Positions 46,606 to 54,328 of a DNA stretch of 64,000 nucleotides are shown piece after piece; within the stretch, counting starts at the first letter, position 1; every line of letters begins with the position of its first letter. The notes under the pieces were generated by a model. That model saw only the letters and a program-made list of their open reading frames with translations, had not been told where the DNA came from and did no database searches. Source of the stretch: Nocardia transvalensis NBRC 15921 (lineage in GTDB: Bacteria; Actinomycetota; Actinomycetes; Mycobacteriales; Mycobacteriaceae). Where the stretch lies: assembly GCF_000308875.1 (NCBI RefSeq), contig NZ_BAGL01000038.1, positions 43,348 through 107,347 on the forward strand, written 5' to 3'. Both the position numbers and the translations under genes were made by a program.

Positions 46606-47760
46606 ATGGAGATGCATCTGGAGGACCGGCCCCCTTCCACCGTCGCGGACTACGACGACGCGCGGCGGAGGGCCCGCCTTGCCGGAACCAGGCTCGGGCA
46701 CGGGTGGGTGCGGCTGCGTCGCACGCGTCTCGTACTGCTGCGGCTGGCGCTGGTTCCGATTCTGCTGCTCATCCTGTTCGCCCAGTACATGGCCGTCGAC
46801 GTCGGCCCGGAACGCGCCCGGCTGGCCCGGACCGAACCGGCGGTGCTGCCGATCGCGGCCCCCGCGCCCGAGGCCCGCAACACCGCGGTCTTCGACATCA
46901 CCGGCCTCGGCACGCTGGACGCCAGCGCCACCGCCCGCGCGCTGCCCACCCTGACCCGGCTGGGATCGGTGTGGGCGGTGCGCTACGACAATTCCGGTAT
47001 CGATACGAAGGTCATCGGCGACCTCATCATCAAGGTCACCCAGGCGGCGCGGATCCAGAACGTGGTGCTGGTCGGCCACAGCATGGGCGGGGTGATCGCG
47101 CTCGAGATCGGCAAGCACATCCACGTCGACAGCCCCCTGACCCTCTCCGCGGTACTGCTGGACTGCACCCCCGTGGACCTGAACGCGGTGCGCCCCGAGA
47201 GTCGCAACCAGGGCGAGGATCTGCTGCGCTGGACCGGCTGGCTGCCCGGCATCCGGGAGAGCCGCAGCCTGCGCCTGCTCGCCGAGACCTACGCGCGCCG
47301 TGAGCGTTTCACGGACCGTGACACCATGCCGCCACGCGTCCACCTCGACCGGCTGCGGGACACTGTGGGTGAGGTGCTGCGGCAGAAGATCGGCAATCGC
47401 GACTCGGCCAGCAACGGCCTGATCGAATCCCAGTTCCGGGCGATCGTGGCCGGCGGCGCGATCGACGATCTGCGCGCCCTGGCCAAACCCGTCAACGGCA
47501 AGCCGCGCCCCGCGATCGCGTTCCTGCGCCCGGCCAATCCGGAGCGGGATCCGATCGTGGACAACGAGTTCACCCACCGCGCCCTCGTCGAACAGGTCGG
47601 CGGCGTGAACGGCACGCTGCTCGTGGTGCTCACCCACGGCACCGGGCACGCCAATCCGATCCAGCAGCCCGGCGAGTACAACCGGGTCGTCGAGCAGCAG
47701 GTGGTGCCGTTCGTGCGGCTGGTCCGCAGCCAGGAGGTCGTCGCGGCGGCGGCGCGGTGA
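46606..47760 (+). CDS. membrane-anchored alpha/beta hydrolase
   Basis: A protein of about 384 residues. An N-terminal cytoplasmic stretch rich in Arg is followed by one membrane segment (LVLLRLALVPILLLILFAQYMAVDV, about residues 45-68). The hydrolase domain has the nucleophile elbow VVLVGHSMGGVIALEIGKH and a terminal His in LTHGTGHANP. It would act outside the membrane; substrate unknown. The start is uncertain: ATG 46606, ATG 46612 and GTG 46561 are in frame. It follows bioD by about 100 bases without a BioQ site. Confidence 0.8.
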   Translation: MEMHLEDRPPSTVADYDDARRRARLAGTRLGHGWVRLRRTRLVLLRLALVPILLLILFAQYMAVDVGPERARLARTEPAVLPIAAPAPEARNTAVFDITGLGTLDASATARALPTLTRLGSVWAVRYDNSGIDTKVIGDLIIKVTQAARIQNVVLVGHSMGGVIALEIGKHIHVDSPLTLSAVLLDCTPVDLNAVRPESRNQGEDLLRWTGWLPGIRESRSLRLLAETYARRERFTDRDTMPPRVHLDRLRDTVGEVLRQKIGNRDSASNGLIESQFRAIVAGGAIDDLRALAKPVNGKPRPAIAFLRPANPERDPIVDNEFTHRALVEQVGGVNGTLLVVLTHGTGHANPIQQPGEYNRVVEQQVVPFVRLVRSQEVVAAAAR

Positions 47761-47767
47761 GGCCGGG

Positions 47768-48796
47768 TCAGCGCGCCTCGTCGTCGGCGCGCGGCCGGAT
47801 CTCCGAGGGCGGCAGCAGGTTCCAGCGTTCCAGCCGCGCCCGCACCTGCTCGGCGGCGTCGATATTCAGCGGGCCGCTGGTCCACATCGTGTAGGGCAGG
47901 TTGAAGAAGCGCTGCTCGGCCACCGCGCGGAGAGTCGCGATACCGGGCTTGTTCCGCAGCAGCTCCACCTTCTGCCGAAACGTCTGCGGCGGGTAGTCGA
48001 CGAAGACGATGGCGTCCGGATCGGAGGCCGCCAGGCGCTCCCAGGACACCGTGGTCCAGGAATCGCTCACATCCTCCAGCGCGTTGCGCGCGCCCGCGGC
48101 GTCCAGGACCGCTTGGGGCCCACCGAATCTGCCGCTGGAGAAGATCGTGCCGGCGGCGCTGTCGAAGACGAAGACCGTCGGGGGCCGTGCGGCGCGCGGG
48201 GCGCGGCGGAGGGCGTCGAGCCGGCCGTCGATCTCGGCGACGAGGGCGCTCGCCCGGTCGGTGCGGCCGGTGATCGCGCCGAGGTTGCCGAGGTCGGTGC
48301 GCAGCGCAGTCCACGGGTCGACGAGCCCGCGGGCCTGTTCGCCGCTGCGCTGCCGGCAGCTCTCGGTGAGCACGTACGCCGCGATTCCGTTCTGGCGCAG
48401 GGAATCCGGGGTGAGGTCGGTGGCCTCCCGGTAGCCGTAGTTCCAGCCCGCGACCATCACGTCGGGGTGCTGGGCCAGCACGGTCTCGCGGGACGGCGAC
48501 TCCGGGGCGGCCTGGTTCAGGTGATCCACGGCGTCCCCGTAATGCCGCCGGAGGGGGCCGACGTCGTCGCGGCCCAGGCTGGACACCGCCGCCACCTGGT
48601 CCTGGGCGCCGAGGGCCAGGGCCATCGAGATCATATTGCTGTCGTTGACGAACATCCGTCGCGCGGGCGACGGGAAGCTCACCTCCCGGTCGCAGTTGCG
48701 GACGGTGAGATTGCCGTTCACGGCGGGGGCCGAGCCGCAGGCCGTCGCGGCGAGAACGGTTGCCAGCGCGGCGAATACGAGGATCGAGCGTCTCAT
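47768..48796 (-). CDS. B12-type ABC transporter substrate-binding lipoprotein (BtuF-like)
   Basis: A 342-residue class III binding protein. A lipoprotein signal (MRRSILVFAALATVLAATACGS, Cys about residue 20) is followed by the BtuF/FhuD fold: CDREVSFPSPARRMFVNDSNMISMALALGAQDQVAAVSSLGRDD, VLAQHPDVMVAGWNYGYR and DAIVFVDYPPQTFRQKVELLRNKPG. Sequence alone fits siderophore or cobalamin uptake; the cobalamin riboswitch leading this operon favours B12. ATG 48796 gives the best signal peptide, but an ATG at 48823 overlapping the ATPase stop as ATGA is also possible. Last gene of the operon. Confidence 0.82.
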   Translation of the reverse strand: MRRSILVFAALATVLAATACGSAPAVNGNLTVRNCDREVSFPSPARRMFVNDSNMISMALALGAQDQVAAVSSLGRDDVGPLRRHYGDAVDHLNQAAPESPSRETVLAQHPDVMVAGWNYGYREATDLTPDSLRQNGIAAYVLTESCRQRSGEQARGLVDPWTALRTDLGNLGAITGRTDRASALVAEIDGRLDALRRAPRAARPPTVFVFDSAAGTIFSSGRFGGPQAVLDAAGARNALEDVSDSWTTVSWERLAASDPDAIVFVDYPPQTFRQKVELLRNKPGIATLRAVAEQRFFNLPYTMWTSGPLNIDAAEQVRARLERWNLLPPSEIRPRADDEAR

Positions 48797-48819
48797 GGGG
48801 TTTCTTTCTGTGGGGCCCG

Positions 48820-49674
48820 TCATGCGGGATCGGGCCGCGCGTGGAGGAGCAGGTGCGGTTCCCCGGTCTCGGGGTGCGGGACGCGCACGGCCCGGACGCC
48901 GAAGACGGCGTCGAGCGTGTCCGGGGTGAGCGCGGATTCGGGTGGCGCCAGCGCCCCGGCGCGGCCCTCGTGCAGGACGAGTACGCGATCGCAGTAGCGG
49001 TCGGCGAGGGTGAGGTCGTGCAGCGCGATCACCACCGTCCGGTCGAGGGCGCGGGCCAGGGCCAGCAGCGCGAGCCGGTGGGTGACGTCGAGGTGGTTGG
49101 TGGGTTCGTCGAGCAGCAGCAGCGGAGTGTCCTGTGCGAGCGCCCGCGCCAGCAGCACCCGCTGCCGCTCCCCGCCGGACATCCGGTGCACCGGCCGGTC
49201 GGCGAAATCGTCGAGACCCACGGCGTGCAGGGCGTTGTCGACGGCCAGCCGTTCGCGCGGCCCGCCCGGACCCCAGGGCGGCAGGTACGGAGTGCGGCCG
49301 AGGGCGACGACCTCACCTGCCCGCAGATCCTCGGGCGGGTGCTCGTCCTGGGCCACCACCGCGACGGTGCGGGCGCGCTGCCGGGGCGAAAGGGTATGCA
49401 GGTCAGCACCTTCGGCGAACACGGTGCCGTGCGACGGGCGCAGGAGTCCGGCCAGTGTCCGGAGCAGCGTGGTCTTACCGCTGCCGTTGGGGCCGACGAT
49501 CCCGATCGTCTCCCCGGTCCGGACGGTGAAGGACACGTCGGCGAGCACGGATCGTCGTCCCGGACCGCATGCCAGCTCTCGCACCTCGAGTGCGGGATGC
49601 CTTCCGGTCTCGGCTCGATCCGGCTCGGCCCCCTCTCTCGGCCCAGCTGCCCGGGAGTGTGGCGGGCGCGTCAT
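48820..49674 (-). CDS. B12-type ABC transporter ATPase (BtuD/FecE-like)
   Basis: A 284-residue ATPase. Walker A is GIVGPNGSGKTTLLRTLAGLL, the Q-loop is AVVAQDEHPPEDLRAGEVVALGRTPYLPPWG, the signature MSGGERQRVLLARALAQ, Walker B PLLLLDEPTNHLD and the switch His VIALHDLTLA. This pattern is typical of iron-siderophore and cobalamin importers. A proline/arginine-rich N terminus of about 25 residues is unusual. The start ATG overlaps the permease stop (ATGA). In the same operon as the BtuF-like protein and permease. Confidence 0.9.
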   Translation of the reverse strand: MTRPPHSRAAGPREGAEPDRAETGRHPALEVRELACGPGRRSVLADVSFTVRTGETIGIVGPNGSGKTTLLRTLAGLLRPSHGTVFAEGADLHTLSPRQRARTVAVVAQDEHPPEDLRAGEVVALGRTPYLPPWGPGGPRERLAVDNALHAVGLDDFADRPVHRMSGGERQRVLLARALAQDTPLLLLDEPTNHLDVTHRLALLALARALDRTVVIALHDLTLADRYCDRVLVLHEGRAGALAPPESALTPDTLDAVFGVRAVRVPHPETGEPHLLLHARPDPA

Positions 49675-50702
49675 GCGGCGCCGAACCGGTAGCGGCGGCG
49701 ACCCATGAGCAGCAGGAAGACCGGTGCGCCGATCAGACCTGTCAGCACGCCGACCGGAATCTCCGTGGGCCGCACCAGGATTCGCGCAGCGGCGTCGGCC
49801 ACCACGAGGAACAGCGCCCCGCACAGCGCGCTCACCGGCAGCAGGACGCGATGCGGGGATCCGACCAGGAGGCGCGCGGCGTGCGGGACGACGAGGCCCA
49901 CGAACCCGATACCGCCCGACACCGCCACCAGCACCCCGACCAGGATCGCCAGGCCGGCGAACAGCGCGATCCGCATCGCCCGCACCGGAACCCCCACCGA
50001 CGCCGCGGTATCCGCGCCGAGCGTCAGCGCGTCCAGCCATCCGCTCGCCGCCAGCAGCGCCACCGCCGCGACGGCGACCACACACCCCGGCAGCGCGATC
50101 CGCGTCCAGTCCGCGCCGGAGAGGCTGCCCAGCAGCCAGAACAGAACGGATTGCGCGGCCGCGGGATCGGCGCTGCGGAAGATCAGATAGCTGCTCAGCG
50201 CCGAGAACGCCGAGCCGAGCACGGTGCCGGTCAGCACCAGCCGCAGCGGGGTGAGCCCGCCCTGCGCGACCGCGATCGCGAAAACCAGTGCGGCCGCGGC
50301 GAACGCGCCGAGCAGGGCGCCGCCGGACAGCGCCCACACCCCGGCCCCGGCGAAGAATCCGGACGTGATGACCGCCGCCGCGCCGACCCCCGCCCCCGAC
50401 GACACCCCGAGCAGGTAGGGGTCGGCGAGCGGATTGCGCACCAGCGTCTGCATGGCCGCACCGGCCAGCGCCAGCCCCGCCCCGACGAGCGCCGCCAGCA
50501 CCGTGCGCGGCGCCCGCAGCTGCCAGACGATGGTGTCGAGCCCGGGATCGGCGGCGGCCGATCCGGTGAGGTGCGCGCGCAGCACCTCGAACACCGTTGC
50601 CGGTGGCAGGGTCTCGGCGCCGCACCCCGTCGCCGCCACCATCGCGCACGCCAGCGCGACCAGGACGACGGGGACGACGACCGATGTCCGCACGCGGCTC
50701 AC
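49671..50702 (-). CDS. B12-type ABC transporter permease (BtuC/FecCD-like)
   Basis: A 343-residue FecCD-family permease with about ten hydrophobic segments. Family motifs: WQLRAPRTVLAALVGAGLALAGAAMQTLVRNPLADPYLLGVSSGAGVGAA, FWLLGSLSGADW, and GIGFVGLVVPHAARLLVGSPHRVLLPVSALCGALFL (the ATPase-contact loop). GTG start at 50702 with GGAG upstream. It is the first gene behind the cobalamin riboswitch and overlaps the ATPase gene by four bases, so the order is permease, ATPase, binding protein. Confidence 0.9.
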   Translation of the reverse strand: MSRVRTSVVVPVVLVALACAMVAATGCGAETLPPATVFEVLRAHLTGSAAADPGLDTIVWQLRAPRTVLAALVGAGLALAGAAMQTLVRNPLADPYLLGVSSGAGVGAAAVITSGFFAGAGVWALSGGALLGAFAAAALVFAIAVAQGGLTPLRLVLTGTVLGSAFSALSSYLIFRSADPAAAQSVLFWLLGSLSGADWTRIALPGCVVAVAAVALLAASGWLDALTLGADTAASVGVPVRAMRIALFAGLAILVGVLVAVSGGIGFVGLVVPHAARLLVGSPHRVLLPVSALCGALFLVVADAAARILVRPTEIPVGVLTGLIGAPVFLLLMGRRRYRFGAA

Positions 50703-50719
50703 CGCCGATACTCCATGGG

Positions 50720-50860
50720 CACCTCGCGACCTCAGAGTGGTGCCCGGCGAGGGAGGTCTGACTTCCGCGACGCCCGAGCGCCGCGGTCACAGTGGCGCGA
50801 CCGCTCCGGATTCCCACCGGATTCCCGCACCCGCCGGGAATGACGGAGCGAATACTACCG
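50720..50860 (-). ncRNA. cobalamin riboswitch
   Basis: Read on the minus strand, the region contains the conserved cobalamin aptamer parts in order: GGGAATCCGGTGGGAATCCGG (50806-50826 region), GCCACTGTGACCG (about 50784-50796), and GAAGTCAGACCTCC (50752-50765). A following stem region runs into the translation start of the permease gene at 50702. Adenosylcobalamin binding should shut off expression, by hiding the ribosome site or ending transcription. This ties the downstream ABC operon to B12 uptake. Confidence 0.93.
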
Positions 50861-50874
50861 TCCGGTTTGTCCGG

Positions 50875-51459
50875 TTAGCGCACCCGGCTGCCCAGCAGGT
50901 GCCGCACGCCCCCGACGAACAGCTGCAGGCCGAAGTCGAAACGGTCGGTGGCCGTGGTGTTCTCGTACAGCGGCGAGGACTCCTCCGCCAGTGCCCCGGC
51001 CGAATCCATCTGCATGCGCGACTGCTCGTCCACGGTCTCGCCGAGGACGTAGTACAGCAGCGTGTAGGCCGACAGATCGGCCTCCTCGCGGGTCATGCCG
51101 CCCCGGATGAGCGCCCCGGCCACGCGCTCGCGGCCCTTGCTGGTGGTCAGCCGGGAGGCGTAGGTGGCCGACACCAGCTCCGCGCCGTCGCGGTAGGCGA
51201 GCAGGCACGAGCGCAGCCGGTGCGCCAGCTCGGCGACCTGCGCGGACCACTCCTCGGCGGCGACCGGCTCGTCCAGGGGCGCGAGGATGCGGTCGGCGAC
51301 CGCGCCGAGCAGTGCCTGCTTGTTCGGGAAGTGCCAGTACAGGGCGCCGGGCTGCACGTGCAGCGAGGTCGCCAGCCGGCGCATCGTGAGATCGGCCAGC
51401 CCGTACTGGTCGAGGATGGCGATGGCCCCGTCGACGACATCCGTGCGATGCAGTTGCAC
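50875..51459 (-). CDS. bioQ: BioQ, TetR-family repressor of biotin genes
   Basis: A 194-residue TetR regulator: LHRTDVVDGAIAILDQYGLADLTMRRLATSLHVQPGALYWHFPNKQALLGAVADRIL is the HTH region, close to mycobacterial BioQ as I know it, and the C-terminal helices end FDFGLQLFVGGVRHLLGSRVR. Its divergence from bioB and the TGAAC-N3-GTTCA palindrome in the gap identify it. BioQ represses biotin genes and itself; how it senses biotin status is not settled. GTG start at 51459. The cobalamin riboswitch begins soon after its stop. Confidence 0.93.
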   Translation of the reverse strand: MQLHRTDVVDGAIAILDQYGLADLTMRRLATSLHVQPGALYWHFPNKQALLGAVADRILAPLDEPVAAEEWSAQVAELAHRLRSCLLAYRDGAELVSATYASRLTTSKGRERVAGALIRGGMTREEADLSAYTLLYYVLGETVDEQSRMQMDSAGALAEESSPLYENTTATDRFDFGLQLFVGGVRHLLGSRVR

Positions 51460-51481
51460 TTGGCGACAACCCTTTCGTGCT

Positions 51482-51522
51482 TTGACTCGAACCCCACGCT
51501 ACCCTAGCCTGAACACCGTTCA
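51482..51522. promoter_or_regulatory. bioB/bioQ promoter region with BioQ operator
   Basis: Rightward promoter candidate TTGACT (51482-51487), 17 bases, TAGCCT (51505-51510), directly followed by the BioQ operator TGAAC-ACC-GTTCA (51510-51522). The operator lies at the expected +1 of bioB, 44 bases before its start, and 50 bases before bioQ on the other strand, so one site serves both genes. Confidence 0.85.
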
Positions 51523-51566
51523 AGTTGCACGGCCGCAGCCCCGGCCGGACGAAGGGATTCGCGCGC

Positions 51567-52586
51567 ATGACCCAGGCACCCGTCAGGACCGATACCGACA
51601 TTCTGGCGATCGCCCGCGAGCAGGTGCTCGATCGCGGCGTCGGCCTCGACAAGCAGCAGACCGTGCAGGTGCTCACCCTCCCCGAGGACCGGCTCGAGGA
51701 GCTGCTGGCACTGGCCCACGAGGTGCGGATGAAGTGGTGCGGCCCCGAGGTCGAGGTCGAGGGCATCATCTCGCTCAAGACCGGCGGCTGCCCGGAGGAC
51801 TGCCATTTCTGTTCGCAGTCGGGGCTTTTCCAGTCCCCGGTCCGCGCCGCGTGGCTCGACATCCCGTCGCTGGTGGAGGCCGCCAAGCAGACCGCCAAGA
51901 CCGGCGCCACCGAATTCTGCATCGTCGCGGCCGTGCGCGGGCCCGACGAGCGGCTGATGGCCCAGGTGGCCGCGGGCGTCGAGGCCATCCGCAACGAGGT
52001 CGACATCCAGGTGGCGTGCTCGCTGGGCATGCTGACCCAGGACCAGGTCGACCAGCTGGCCGCCATGGGCGTGCACCGCTACAACCACAACCTCGAGACC
52101 GCCAAGTCGCACTTCCCGAACGTGGTCACCACGCACAGCTGGGAGGAGCGCTGGGACACCCTGCGCATGGTGCGCGAGGCCGGGATGGAGGTGTGCTGCG
52201 GCGGCATCCTCGGCATGGGCGAGACGGTCGAGCAGCGCGCCGAATTCGCCTCGCAGCTGGCCGAATTGGAGCCCGACGAGGTGCCGCTGAACTTCCTCAA
52301 CCCGCGCCCGGGCACCCCCTTCGGGGACCTCGAGGTACTGCCCGCGGCGGAGGCGCTGAAGGCCGTCGCCGCGTTCCGGCTGGCGCTGCCGCGCACCATG
52401 CTGCGCTTCGCCGGCGGCCGCGAGATCACCCTCGGCGATCTGGGCGCCAAGCAGGGCATTCTCGGCGGCATCAACGCCGTCATCGTCGGCAACTACCTGA
52501 CCACCCTGGGCCGCCCGGCCGAATCGGACCTGGATCTGCTGGGTGAGCTGAAGATGCCGATCAAGGCGCTCAACGAAACTCTGTGA
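51567..52586 (+). CDS. bioB: biotin synthase
   Basis: A 339-residue radical-SAM enzyme inserting sulfur into dethiobiotin. The radical SAM cluster motif is [16 protein letters not shown] (CxxxCxxC); [34 protein letters not shown] and [16 protein letters not shown] are family segments; [12 protein letters not shown] and [10 protein letters not shown] complete the fold, with Cys and Arg ligands of the auxiliary cluster present. ATG 51567 with GAAGGGA 10 bases upstream. The downstream bsaP gene, 69 bases on, encodes its helper protein, which the actinobacterial type of BioB needs. Confidence 0.97.
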   Translation: MTQAPVRTDTDILAIAREQVLDRGVGLDKQQTVQVLTLPEDRLEELLALAHEVRMKWCGPEVEVEGIISLKTGGCPEDCHFCSQSGLFQSPVRAAWLDIPSLVEAAKQTAKTGATEFCIVAAVRGPDERLMAQVAAGVEAIRNEVDIQVACSLGMLTQDQVDQLAAMGVHRYNHNLETAKSHFPNVVTTHSWEERWDTLRMVREAGMEVCCGGILGMGETVEQRAEFASQLAELEPDEVPLNFLNPRPGTPFGDLEVLPAAEALKAVAAFRLALPRTMLRFAGGREITLGDLGAKQGILGGINAVIVGNYLTTLGRPAESDLDLLGELKMPIKALNETL

Positions 52587-52655
52587 GCACGCCGCTGCAC
52601 GGCGGCCCGGTCCCGTTCAGGTATTGTCGGCAGCCCAGGAGCTGCACTTTTCGAG

Positions 52656-52880
52656 GTGGTCGTGGACGTCATGGAAGAGCGCTACAACCCGTACACGGGT
52701 AAGCGGGTTGTGCCGGATCTCGCCGATCCGGTTCCGGCCGCGGCCGTGCTGGGTCTGGAGCCGCCGCGCTTCTGCGAGCACTGCGGGCGGCGCATGGTCG
52801 TCCAGGTCAGTCCCGACGGGTGGTGGGCGAAGTGCTCCCGGCACGGGGTGATCGATTCCACCGCCGGGGACCATCGCTGA
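52656..52880 (+). CDS. bsaP: biotin synthase auxiliary protein
   Basis: A 74-residue protein with YNPYTGKRV near the N terminus and a small metal-binding motif [26 protein letters not shown] (C-x2-C and C-x2-H). It matches the M. tuberculosis Rv1590 type in size, position (directly after bioB) and Cys pattern; that protein was shown to be needed by mycobacterial BioB, probably to deliver or stabilise the auxiliary cluster. The start is GTG 52656 or ATG 52671. The stop overlaps the following DUF2567 start (TGATG). Confidence 0.88.
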   Translation: MVVDVMEERYNPYTGKRVVPDLADPVPAAAVLGLEPPRFCEHCGRRMVVQVSPDGWWAKCSRHGVIDSTAGDHR

Positions 52881-53545
52881 TGGCTCATCAGAGCGCCGCC
52901 GTCCCGTCCGGTGTGGGCCGCCGCGAGCTGCGCGCCGCACTGGTCGTGGCCGTCGCCGTGCTGGTCGTCAGTGCTCTCGGCGGTGTGGTGTGGGGCCTGC
53001 TGGCTCCGCCCGAACAGGTCGTCGTGGTGGATGCCGGGCGCGGCGTGGCCCTCACCGGCGAGAGCGCCCACCGGTTCGACGCGGTGGCGATCTTCGTCTG
53101 TATCGCGCTGGTGACCGGACTGCTCACGGCCGCCGCCGCGTGGCGCGTGCGCTGGGTGCGCGGGCCGCTGCTACAGGGCGGGCTGCTCGTCGGTTCGCTG
53201 GCGGGTGCCTGGTCGATGGCCTGGATCGGGGATCAGGTCGCCGGCGCGCTGCATCCGCACGCCTCCAATCCGCCCGTGCACACCATCGTGGAGCTGGCGG
53301 CGGTCGTCTCGCCGTCGCAGTTCACCGGCTGGGCGCAGCTGGTGGTGCAGCCGCTGATGGCATCGCTGGTCGTCCTCGTCCTGGCCGCGCTGAGCACCTC
53401 CGAGGATCTCGGTGCGGGACAGCGTGATCCGGCCGCGAGCCCCGGCGGCGAGCGGCCGTACGCCTCGGATGTCACCTACGGCCCGTACGGCTCGCCCGTT
53501 TCGCAGCAGATCCAGCTGGGCGCCGATTCCGGTTCCGCGCGTTGA
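52880..53545 (+). CDS. DUF2567 membrane protein
   Basis: A 221-residue protein with four hydrophobic segments (AALVVAVAVLVVSALGGVVWGLL; VAIFVCIALVTGLLTAAAAW; LLQGGLLVGSLAGAWSMAWIG; LVVQPLMASLVVLVLAAL) and a hydrophilic C-terminal tail. It corresponds in place and layout to Rv1591, the gene after bsaP in mycobacteria. Function unknown. The start ATG overlaps the bsaP stop, so it is part of the bioB operon. Confidence 0.88.
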   Translation: MAHQSAAVPSGVGRRELRAALVVAVAVLVVSALGGVVWGLLAPPEQVVVVDAGRGVALTGESAHRFDAVAIFVCIALVTGLLTAAAAWRVRWVRGPLLQGGLLVGSLAGAWSMAWIGDQVAGALHPHASNPPVHTIVELAAVVSPSQFTGWAQLVVQPLMASLVVLVLAALSTSEDLGAGQRDPAASPGGERPYASDVTYGPYGSPVSQQIQLGADSGSAR

Positions 53546-53647
53546 CGCCGGTCCGACGCCGAAACGTTGCCGTAGATTTCCTCGCTCGCCGTACTCTGTA
53601 ATCCCGGCGCCGAGCGCGCCCCGGACCTTCGGAGAGGAAGACACGCC

Positions 53648-54184
53648 GTGGGATTCAGTGGCAGCGCGCTGGTCGTCGAGGAGATCGACGCCGTGTCGTG
53701 GCGGGTGCGCGAACCCATCGAGTATCGCGGCGACCGCGACGTCTTCGTCGTTCCCGCCGGATTCCGGACCGACTTCGCCTCGGTGCCGCGGGCACTGGTC
53801 TGGCTCGTCCCGCGCTACGGCGTCTTCACCAAAGCGGCCATCCTGCACGACTATCTGAGCCGCGACGCCGACGTGACTCGCGCCGACGCCGACGGCCTGT
53901 TCCGGCGCGCGCTGCACGAGGAGGGCGTCTCGGTGCCGCAGCGCTGGATGATGTGGGCGGCGGTGCGCCTGGGGTCGGGGCTGATCGGCGCGAGCGGCCG
54001 CGATATCGCGCTGTTCCTTCTGGTGGCGGTGCCCGCCGTGGTGTTCCTGATCGTTCCCGTGGTCGTGGTGCAGCTGTGGCTACTGCTGTTCTGGGTCGTG
54101 GAGGCAGTGTTCTGGGTGTGCAGCAGAGTGGCGGGGCGCACGTCCGCCCCGCCCCCTAAACCCCGGGTGCGACTGAGCACCTGA
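53648..54184 (+). CDS. DUF1353 domain protein with C-terminal membrane segment
   Basis: A 178-residue protein. Residues about 20-100 match DUF1353, a family known from phages and bacterial chromosomes: VPAGFRTDFASVPRALVWLVPRYGVFTKAAILHDYLSRDADVTRADADGLFRRALHEEGV. It continues with two membrane helices (DIALFLLVAVPAVVFLIVPVVVV, LLLFWVVEAVFWVCS). GTG start at 53648 with GGAGAGGAAG upstream. Role unknown. It is the first non-biotin gene of the accessory stretch. Confidence 0.85.
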   Translation: MGFSGSALVVEEIDAVSWRVREPIEYRGDRDVFVVPAGFRTDFASVPRALVWLVPRYGVFTKAAILHDYLSRDADVTRADADGLFRRALHEEGVSVPQRWMMWAAVRLGSGLIGASGRDIALFLLVAVPAVVFLIVPVVVVQLWLLLFWVVEAVFWVCSRVAGRTSAPPPKPRVRLST

Positions 54185-54197
54185 GCGTCGGATCGGC

Positions 54198-54213
54198 GTC
54201 CGGATTTCCGGAC
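54198..54213. promoter_or_regulatory. perfect inverted repeat before the STAND gene
   Basis: GTCCGGA-TT-TCCGGAC, 7-bp arms, 14 bases after the DUF1353 stop and 115 bases before the STAND gene start. It may be an operator for the STAND gene or part of a terminator. Confidence 0.5.
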
Positions 54214-54328
54214 CGGAATTGCGTATCCCTTGTCTACCTGCGGTTTCGGCTGAGCCTTCGCCGCGCGGCCGAGAATTCGATCATCCTTTCCTGTGTCGGA
54301 GCATTCGCCCGAAGACGCAGGAGGACAG

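Noticed and set aside
47768..50702. ABC operon as a siderophore importer
   Set aside because: The binding protein and permease families allow it, but the cobalamin riboswitch in the leader points to B12.
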